Source of the DNA: Bursaphelenchus xylophilus
Lineage: Eukaryota > Nematoda > Chromadorea > Rhabditida > Aphelenchoididae
Direction: 5' to 3'
Assembly: GCA_904066235.2 (NCBI GenBank)
Contig: CAJFCV020000004.1
Location: 2,604,001 to 2,668,000 of the forward strand
DNA length: 64,000 bases
Numbering within the stretch: position 1 is the first letter of the stretch; every line of letters starts with the position of its first letter. The position numbers and the translations under genes are program-made. Shown here in pieces: positions 56,107 to 64,000 of this stretch. The notes beneath the pieces are model-generated. The model ran no database searches and was not told the DNA's origin. It saw nothing but the letters and a program-made list of their open reading frames with translations.

Positions 56107-58848
56107 CTACAATTTGAACTGCAAGAGTCCGGAATCGGGGGCGCTTTCCTTGATGAGACCTTGGACTTGCTTGAATTTAGGATGGTCTGAGCCGCCAACA
56201 AGGCCGAGAAGGACACATTCACTAGTGGTTAAGACAGCTCCAGCCCGTTCCATTTGTCTGAAAAATAGCTTATATACAAATTGACGGTAATTGTATCAAG
56301 TACAATGTAAAAATATCTCGATTTGAATCGATTTTGGGCTGGAATCTCATTGAAAGACCCTTTCGAAAATAAGGTAGTGAAAATGCGGCAAACAGTATTC
56401 AAAATCAATGGAAACTACAAAAAATTTGATATAGATTTGCCTAGTGTAATATAAAAAATCTTGACTTCTGGCCTCTACATCTTTTGTAATGGTATTCCCA
56501 ATGTAAAAAACCAAAATTCAACCCGGAGCATGCACAAAATCTAACAAGGAAAGTACTTCTATGGGATATGGGGTTACAGGTGGAGGCAATATCAAAAAAT
56601 CGCAAGATTTTTCTGATTCAGAGTATGTAAAAATTAGCTGCCCAATTTTGGTCTGTAAGGGAGAAAACCCCCTCAGAACTTTTCTCGCAACACCACGCTT
56701 ATGACCCTTTTTTGACCAAGTTTTTGACAATGCAAAAGCTTTGTGTGGAGCAATGTAAACCCTGACATCTCGACAAGTTAAAATATCAAATTTAATTTAT
56801 ACTACACCTTAATTAGTAGCTCCAGTGCAAAAAGGGACATGATATTTTAAGGTTTGTCAAGATTAGGCATGGCTCCGGGCCGGGCTTTGCAAAATTTTCC
56901 GGCCCGGGCCGGGCCGACTAATTTCTCGGCCCGACTCCGGGCTTCGATTTTCAGGCCCGGCCCGGCCCGGGACGGCCCGGTTTTTTGAAATTTGAGTTTT
57001 GCCCGGAAAAAAGGAAAAAATAAGCTTTTACGATAGGATTTTTCATTTTTTCGAACACAATGCTGATAGCGAACGTAAAGTGACCTTATGTACCTAGGTT
57101 TTGCTAAATTTTTCTTTACATCTTGCGAAAATTTGCCATAATTTTCTTTTCATTTCCCGCTTTCTTTCTTTCCAAACTAGTATAAAATTTTCCGGGCCGA
57201 ACCGGGCCGGGCTTTCCAAATTTCCCAAGCCCGGGCCCGGGCCGGGCTTGGAGATTTAAGCCCGGGCCTGCGGCCCGGGCCGGGGTGGCCCGGTTTGCAG
57301 CCATGCTTAGTCAAGATACCAGGGTTTACTTTAGCTCAAAAAAAAGCTTTGGATTTGGCAAAAACAAAAAAGGAGTAATTTTCGTGGTGTTGCGAGTAAA
57401 GTTCTGAGGGTTTTTTCTCCCTTACAAACCAAAATTGGGCAGCAAATTTTTACATATTCTGAATCAGAAAAATCTTGCGATTTTTTGCTGTATGTCTCAA
57501 CCTGTAACTCCATACCCCATAGAAGTGCTTTCCTTCTTAGATTTTGGGCATGTTTCGGGTTGAATTTTTTTTTCTTTACATTGGGACTACCACTACAAAA
57601 GATGTAGAGGCGATAATTCAAGATTTTTCATATTACACTAGGCAAATCTATATCAAATTTTTTGTAGTTTCCATTGATTTTGATTACTGTGTGGCGCATT
57701 TTTGCTACCTTTTTTCATGTAACTCCCTACCCCATAAAAGTACTTTCCTTGTATGGAAATGACAAAAACTTTATCTAAAACCGCTTACTTGAAAGCATAG
57801 AACCGATCGGGCAAAGCTCGACTGCTGGTGGCGTCGACCACAACATGAACTTGATAATCCTTGGCCAAAAAGTCGAGAACACTTTGGTACACACAGACAT
57901 GAGCTTCTATTCCGCAGATCAAGATGGATTTTACACTGGGCTTCAGTTGTTGTTCGATGGGAGGAATACACATGCTGAATTTGGACTTGTCCACCGGCTG
58001 CACTCCGTATTTGTCCAGCTCCAACTCCGACACGGTCTTCCCAAGGCCTTTGGGGTATTGTTCGGTGGCTACAATTTGCATGTCCAGAATGTGAGCGCCG
58101 GCGGCGAGACGACGAGCAACTTCAACAATCTGCGGGAAGTACTGAATGGAAGGGCTGAAAGGAATAAAAATCAAGTGGATATGGAAGGAAGTTAAATTTA
58201 GTTTAAAGGCAAATCAAATTAGCTACCTATGGTTTAAATTTCATAACGAAAACACCAGTGATTACAGAGATATACACCAAATATTATACTTGATGGAACT
58301 GAACAACATGAAAATTTTCAAGAAAAAATTTGGTTTTAAAAATGCAAACTTTTTCGTAGCTAACGATTTCCTGTAATTACCGGTCCAATACGACCCAAAT
58401 CCGACAATAAGATCAAGGGAAAATGTGTACTTTATATTGCACTTGATACCTAATAGAGGTGTATGAAATTGAGATAAAGCTGGTTAAGAAATAATTTCCC
58501 AACCGTGTAAAACTTAGCGCCAAGGTCTTAGGGAACCCCAAAAACAAAGTTTCTTCCAAAGCCAATCGATACAAATCATACTGTCAACTTATCCATCAAA
58601 CAAAAAGGTAGCCGATGAAATTTTAGTAATTTCGATAAACGAATTCCCAGGCACCGCCTTGAAACTTTTCCATAAACTCCCTGACGGCATCTACTATCGT
58701 TATCAACACCTAAACAACAACACAAAAAACATGAAAACACTTACCGGAACTTCTCCTGGATGTCACAAACAAAGAGCGCGGTTTCGGCCGGCCGAAGCTT
58801 CTGAAGGAGGGCACGTGAGGCACTCATGTCAATCTGAGATTTGCTCAT
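56107..58848 (-). CDS. Isochorismatase-domain hydrolase (ISOC1/ISOC2-like)
   Basis: Exons on the minus strand are 58848-58745, 58154-57789 and 56257-56107, giving 206 residues, normal for the animal family. The domain is complete: [19 protein letters not shown] with Asp29, then [16 protein letters not shown], Lys91 or Lys93 in VDKSKFSMC, Cys122 in CGIEAHVC, and [17 protein letters not shown] near the end. Asp-Lys-Cys is the family's catalytic triad. The reaction in animals is uncertain; no enterobactin-type isochorismate pathway is implied. It lies head-to-tail 1.25 kb upstream of the divergent paralogue, sharing intron positions 1 and last and a matching 151-bp final exon, so the pair is a tandem duplication. 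The last intron (1.5 kb) contains a G element split by an H element. Confidence 0.93.
56544..57537. mobile_element. Family G MITE split by a family H insertion
   Basis: The outer parts 56544-56863 and 57310-57537 rejoin to a typical G palindrome, with ends ACAAGGAAAGTACTTCTATG and complement and TA on both sides. It lies in the last intron of the isochorismatase gene. Another G end fragment (57716-57755) lies nearer the splice site. Confidence 0.85.
56864..57309. mobile_element. Family H hAT-like MITE
   Basis: 446 bp with inverted ends TAGGCATGGCT and AGCCATGCTTA and long GC-rich arms (GGCCCGGGCCGGGCC). It is flanked by a perfect 8-bp duplication, GTCAAGAT, at 56856-56863 and 57310-57317. 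The pre-insertion sequence is known from other G copies, confirming the target duplication. Non-autonomous hAT. Confidence 0.9.
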
Positions 58849-59819
58849 GATTAGTAGAATTCAGAGTAGCGTTAAACACTTGAAACCCAACTGATAACAC
58901 GCGAATTTTCGATATTGTAGTAGGTATAAGGGTGGCAGTAGAGAAATCGTAGTTTAAATCAAATTCAAAGTGAATAAAAAGAGAAAAAGCAACAACATCA
59001 CGTCAGCGATGGACAATGTAACCAAATGTGTTCTAAAAGTTGCGGTTTAGCGGAAAAACAGGCGTTTTGAGACAAAATAAGATGAATAACAAAAGTTAAA
59101 AGTTTCAATAAGATTTTAAAACATTTTTGCCGGGAATTATCAGTAAAATCAAAGGAGACATTCCAATCACCCTTTACAACCTCAAAACACAATAGAAACA
59201 AGCCAAAATGTCACAGTAAGCACAAAAAACATCTAAAACAACAACAAAATTATACATATCCGATCAAAAACCATTGGGATTCCTGTAAAATGACGATCTA
59301 GAACAAATAAAAGGCTTTGGATGTTCAATGGACGCGATTCCTCGTTGATAACCACAAAAAAAACTAGACGAAATATTATAGTAAAAAAAACAACTGCGCT
59401 CCGAAAACAAAAAATAATTTTTTATTTTCCATAAAATCCGTCAGACTGATGCAAAAAATGCGTCACGCTGACGGAAAATGGGCTGATTCTTGTAATGCGG
59501 ACTGTAATAGAGACAAACTAATCCTGCTTATGCTAAAAATACCTGATTTTTAAGCTAAATTTAAGGCTTGACTGCCTTGATGTCTAAAACAAGGTAAAAA
59601 GTATAAAATTTTCTCTCCGATATCCAATTTTAAAACCCCCAATCTTTACGCATAGCACCAATTACTATTAATTACCACTAAATATCCCACATATCTCTTC
59701 AAAAACACACTTTATTAACGTGTAATAATATTGTATACACTAAAAAATCCAAATAAATTACTGAGTAAGAGCCATTGAAAAGAAAAAGTTATTAGATCAA
59801 ATATCGTGGAATATGACAA
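58849..59819. other. Intergenic, no gene seen
   Basis: Repeat-poor AT-rich sequence upstream of the isochorismatase gene and downstream of hrpf-1. AATAAA for hrpf-1 lies at 59711-59716. Confidence 0.4.
59711..59716 (-). other. Polyadenylation signal of hrpf-1
   Basis: AATAAA on the minus strand about 105 bases after the hrpf-1 stop codon. Confidence 0.5.
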
Positions 59820-62440
59820 TCAATATCTCCATGTTCCGGGTTGGCCGTAGGGTTGAGCGGGCATGGCAGGAGCGGTGGCGGGAGCTCCGTATGGAGAATA
59901 TGGGTCGACTGGTTTGTAGGGGTCCATTTTATACGGATCCACGACCTTGTATGGGTCTACAGCCGATTTGTAGATGCTCTTGTACGTTGTGGAGGCTGGG
60001 AGTTTCATTTGATCGCCAGGGAAGAGCTCAATATATCTGCAAAATCAAGTGTAAGATACCGGAATTCAAGGTCAAAAATACTATATTCACTACAAAATCA
60101 CAATATATTTGTCATTTCTTCCCTATATAAATCAGTTCCCACCTAAAAAACATCAAATTTTAGATTTTTTTTTTCATCTTCCCCATCTACACCTACTACA
60201 ATATAAAAAACCTCGTCCTAACCCCCCTACCTTTGTTTGATGCATTCTCTGTCCTTCTTAAAAGCTTCTCTAGCATCTCTCTCATTCGCAAATTCAACAA
60301 CACCATCGCCAGAGGCTCTTCCATCATCCAAATACCCAATTTTAATTTCCGTCGGCTGAATTGGTGCAAAGAAATCGAAGATCTGTTGTTGGGTTACCCT
60401 ATATGGCAGACCCCTCATCTGGATTTTATTTGGAGTTGGGGGTTCGGACTGATTGTAACGATCGTATCCACCGCCGTATCCTCCTTGTGGCCCATATCCA
60501 GCCCTGGCTCCTCTTGCCGCACCCCCTCCATAATACGGGTCTTGTCCGTAGCCTGCGGAAGCTGGTGGCGGTTGGTATCCGCCGCCGCCACCACCTCGCC
60601 CACCGCCGTAGGATGGGGCTGGTGGTCCTTGACGATAGGCGTAGGGGTCATAACTGAAAATACGAGCCATTTATATTATCCATGATCATCAAGTAATATT
60701 TTGGCCATAAACTCGGTATATTTTTGGCCAGCACAGATAACAACAGATAATATAACCATTGAAAGTCTCAAAAACATCTTCTTGAAAATCCAATGTACCT
60801 AAATTAAGAACAAAAATAAAAATAAGAACTTACTATGGAGCCCGGTCTCCTCCTCCTCCTTCGTATTTCCCGTACTCTTGTGGAGGCCCTCTGAAATTGA
60901 AATTAAATAAAAACTCGTGATTTTAAACAAATTTAAACCCCAATCTTCTCAAAACCTTATCTTACCCATATCCACCTCCGTAAGCTGGTGGCGGCGGTGG
61001 GTAATATCCGCCCCAAGGGTTCTCCACAGCATTCAACGGTCTGATTCTGTTAGGATCCATCTTCAACTTGAAGTTCTCAAAGGCATCCAAATCGACTTTG
61101 AACAGTTCGACGTATCTAAAATATTATACTTGTTTGAGAAAAAATTAAAAAAAATTTTTCGTAACTCCCTTTCCTGACCCTCAAAAAAGACATAAAAATT
61201 CATTAAAAGACATATGACTGCAAAAATATTCGCAATGATACAGTGAAAATACCAAAAACTAAAATTTTGTTGATCAAAAATATTACACTTGGAAATTTTA
61301 CTGTTCAAAATTTTTTGTCTACAAAACTCGATTAAATAGGCAAAATATAGCAAAAATTTTCCAAGAAACCAAAAATACATCAAGAAACTCGTTCAAAATT
61401 CTCTAAATTACCAAAAAATTTATCCACCATGTATAAGATAAAGACCTCCCCGAATATCTCCCAAAACACCCGCTTTTTAGACCGCTAAGACTAACCACAC
61501 CATAACTGAAATTGTAAGAGATTGCAAGACCCAAAAACCACGTTACCTTTTCCCGAGATATTGCCCATTTAGTTGCATAGCCCGGTCCGCCTCCTCTTTC
61601 GTACTGAACCGGATGAAAGCCTCACCTGTGGGCCGGCCCCATTCCCCTGGCTCCTTCCCGAAGATCACCTCGACCACCGACATACCTAGAGAGTATACCA
61701 TGTAAACAACGAAACCGTGCACCGTTTTTTCCTCGCCCGTTTTGGGGACCCAGGCTTTTGAGCTCGCTCTGCCCACTTTTCAGCCATCCGCCCGGAAGGG
61801 GTGACTGTGTTCTGAGGAGAGACAGTAATTTTTACGAACTTTTCCGACAAAAAATCAGCGAAAAAGTCCCCTCAGAAGACAATTACCCCTTCACCCATCC
61901 AATTCCAGGCTTATCAAACCATAAACCACCAGTATCCAACATGTACAATATAAATCGCCTCAAAAATTTGACGTACCTTTAAAAAAGTCATAAACATCCT
62001 CCTTCTTGCAACTGTACGGAAGTCCACGGACTCGGACAGCACCCGTATTCCGGTCCACCAAGGTGCTTTGGATCCGTTTGATCAGTTGGTCGGCATCGGC
62101 GACGACGAAAACCTCGATGTATCGATTTCCCAGGTTCTGCTGGTGTTTTTCTTGAGATTTGGCAACATCATCGTCTCCCATCACTTGAACATAAGCTTCA
62201 CCGGATGGTTTGCCGTCGGAATTTGAAGTGAAATAAATGTATGTCACATGGACATCAGCTGAAATGGATAATGGACCAGATTTTATATTGGAGTAGATAC
62301 CTAAAAACAAAACAAGAACAAAAAGACTTACGACCCAAAAATTGAATAATGTCATCATCTCGAGCGGAATAAGGGAGTCCTCGAAGCCTGATGAATGGCT
62401 TGTCAGGCAACACTGTCTTTGGCTTCGTTTCTTCAGCCAT
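59820..62440 (-). CDS. hrpf-1: hnRNP F/H family RNA-binding protein
   Basis: Seven exons on the minus strand: 62440-62332, 62258-61977, 61685-61547, 61115-60966, 60890-60834, 60653-60231 and 60036-59820. All phases agree, giving 458 residues. Three quasi-RRMs of the hnRNP F/H type start at about residues 16 (FIRLRGLPYSARDDDIIQFL), 111 (VRVRGLPYSCKKEDVYDFF) and 322 (KIQMRGLPYRVTQQQIFDFF). Between RRM2 and RRM3 lies a Gly/Tyr/Pro-rich linker (about 208-312). This family binds G-tracts in pre-mRNA and regulates splicing in the nucleus. The tail carries four DPY(K/S) units (VDPYK, VDPYK, MDPYK, VDPYS). An acceptor-like TTTTAG lies 12 bases before the ATG. Assignment to hrpf-1 over other nematode F/H genes rests on domain layout. 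Confidence 0.93.
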
Positions 62441-62452
62441 ATTGGTTAAGTT

Positions 62453-62454
62453 CT
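62453..62454 (-). promoter_or_regulatory. Probable spliced-leader acceptor of hrpf-1
   Basis: CAACTTTTAG on the minus strand precedes a 12-base leader and the ATG at 62440. Confidence 0.5.
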
Positions 62455-63566
62455 AAAAGTTGAAAATTAGACATACCAAACAAATTTCAAAGCAAAACGC
62501 GGAAAATTACCATCAACACGCCTTTCAACACCTTATATAACAATGAACTTATTTTTCGAACAAAAATTCAATATTTTCAACATCAATCTACTCCACAATA
62601 TATCTAATGTAATATCGCAAATTTCGAACAATTAATCAGTAAAAAACCGTGAGATATTATGCTTAATTTGCCCTCCTATCGTCATAGCAACTGCACAGAG
62701 CATAATATACTTGTATACAGGCCGTTCTCAATGAACAACATCAACTTTTTCCCACTAGAAGTCCACTAAAAAAGTAAAGTCGAAAACAAGGAAATTTCTG
62801 CAGTCGCACAGATAAAAGTCGATGTAAAATCTGTGAAAACTCATATAAAAGACATTTCTATACTAAAGGCAGGTATTGCCTATCAATCTTTGGAAAAAAA
62901 CAACTCCAAATTATCTCATGCATCAGATCTAATATCAAGGCCAAAAAGCCTGGTCAATTTCGACTTAAAAATGGATAAAGACACCCAGGACGCTGCGGAG
63001 AGAAATACTCTTCGTACGGATCGTATTCAACCCCGTTTTTTGCTTCAAACCCACTTGAAAAGGCCGATATTACTTTAGACATCGATCCCCCACGAAAGAT
63101 CGGCCCCTTTCTCAAACAGGGCTGCAAAAGGTCTCGAAGTTACTCATACATCGGAGCTCCGCAGAATAGAACAAGGCCGGCAAAACAGAGAAAATGCACA
63201 GCATTAAATGGACGCAAAAATCCGGCGCCTGCGTCCCACCACGAAATCCGAATGTTTGGCATTCTGCAAAAACACGTCGAAATTTTACTCCGGAAAATTT
63301 CGTCGATTCCACGACGAATTCATCGTTGGATTTGACACTTCTTTCAACGCTCTTAAAGATTCGACGAATTATTTTGCATTAGTTTATATTATCCATCTGT
63401 GGGCTAAAAGTTTTGACGGCATAATCAAAAGGCGCTGGAGGGGAAGGTAAACTTTCGATTGTTTTTTGTTTTTGTAAATACTTTTTCTACGTGTTCACAT
63501 TGATAAATGGGGGTTTCAGATTGGAAATGCTAAAGATTTGAGGAAAGCTGGAAGAATTGTAAAAAA
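62455..63566. promoter_or_regulatory. Divergent upstream region of hrpf-1 and the membrane protein gene
   Basis: No repeats are seen. A plus-strand frame (63208-63450, starting MDAKIRRLRPTTK) ends beside a donor-like GGAAG|GTAAAC, and an acceptor-like GGGTTTCAG follows at 63521-63522. Splicing between them does not keep the frame open, so this is more likely 5' UTR or outron. A four-codon upstream ORF (MLKI) follows the acceptor. Confidence 0.35.
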
Positions 63567-64000
63567 ATGCGTGTAAATATCGATCCAGCGTTACTTCGGC
63601 ACAAGTTGGACGTATGGCAGGCGTGGTTCAAGGCGGAGAAGCCGGTGTTTCAAATCTCTGTGGGAGTTCTCGCGATTGGTGAGATATTTTGAACTTTTTT
63701 GTTTGTGTTTTAGATAGCAAATGGTTTTAAAGTAAGATTGGACTAGATGAAGATGCTGATGATGGTAGTAGCTTGAAATGTTTTTCATGAGATGGTCTAA
63801 GCTATTGTCAAACTATAGAAATGGCTCTTAAAGCTGCCTGTTGTCAATGTCGATGACAAAACAGCTATTTCTTACTCTCCCCACATCAGCCATGTATTGC
63901 AATATAATTTCTCCAATTTTTCAGGGTTCCTTCTCTCCCTCATCAATCCAATTTACAATTTCTTCTCCTACACACCCAGTAGCCTATTTCTATTGCATAT
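63567..64000 (+). CDS. Multi-pass membrane protein, N-terminal part (TMEM115-like candidate)
   Basis: Exon 1 (63567-63678) begins MRVNIDPALLRHKLDVW and ends ATT G|GTGAGA. Exon 2 starts at 63925 after TTTTTCAG and is open to the window edge. The joined sequence has an amphipathic N-terminus, then a hydrophobic helix (about residues 27-45, with SVGVLAIGFLLSLINPIYN) and then FSYTPSSLFLLH. A first helix followed by a Y-TP-x-x-LF segment recalls TMEM115, a Golgi rhomboid-like membrane protein, but only about 60 residues are visible and the match is by impression. Splice sites and frame continuity make a real gene likely; the family is uncertain. Confidence 0.55.

Noticed and set aside
53515..58848. 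Operon of the two isochorismatase genes
   Set aside because: The 1.25-kb gap filled with MITEs is far longer than usual nematode operon spacing; each gene has its own AATAAA.

Overview
The window is eukaryotic and almost certainly nematode, most likely Caenorhabditis or a close relative. The evidence is AT-rich DNA, small introns ending in TTTTCAG-type acceptors, acceptor-like sites a few bases upstream of start codons (the signature of spliced-leader trans-splicing), and clear orthologues of nematode genes: rps-24, the parvin gene pat-6 and the hnRNP F/H gene hrpf-1. The species cannot be named from the sequence alone.

Layout. Bases 1 to about 47.9 kb are a gene-poor, repeat-dense compartment. 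Only two genes are supported there. One is a single first exon on the minus strand (1114-1237) whose protein opens with a perfect SPAK/OSR1 docking motif, suggesting an SLC12 cation-chloride cotransporter continuing off the left edge. The other is a three-exon Ly6/uPAR-like GPI-anchored protein gene (28120-29262, minus). The rest is short palindromic non-autonomous transposons (MITEs), foldback elements, nested insertions and tandem repeats. For convenience the families are labelled A (TA-flanked, ends AGGGGAAGTACTCC, about 445 bp), B (TA-flanked, ends CAGTG.CGGACCTGATCC, about 230 bp, the most abundant), C (ends TCAGTCTGTCGGGAAAA, about 150 bp), D (ends carrying GACCCGAAAAGTCG, about 600 bp), G (TA-flanked, ends ACAAGGAAAGTACTTC, about 460 bp), H (GC-rich, 8-bp duplications, hAT-like) and I (ends AAAGTCGCTGGAGTG, about 150 bp).

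Bases 47.9-64 kb are gene-dense and conserved: rps-24 (minus), pat-6 (plus), two tandem isochorismatase-like hydrolase genes (minus), hrpf-1 (minus) and the first exons of a membrane protein (plus, running off the right edge). The same repeats sit inside introns here: a roughly 935-bp palindrome with a nested B element in pat-6, an A element in the first isochorismatase gene, and a G element split by an H element in the second.

No shared pathway links these genes. They are housekeeping (ribosome, RNA processing), muscle attachment (parvin) and small-molecule metabolism genes that happen to be adjacent. I found no evidence for a novel multi-gene system. The most unusual objects are a roughly 2.5-kb near-perfect palindrome at 41.4-44.0 kb carrying a tRNA-Gly-like pol III promoter in each arm, and a recurring CATCGTATAAAATGTC motif that forms arrays in three places, two of them in and beside the Ly6 gene.
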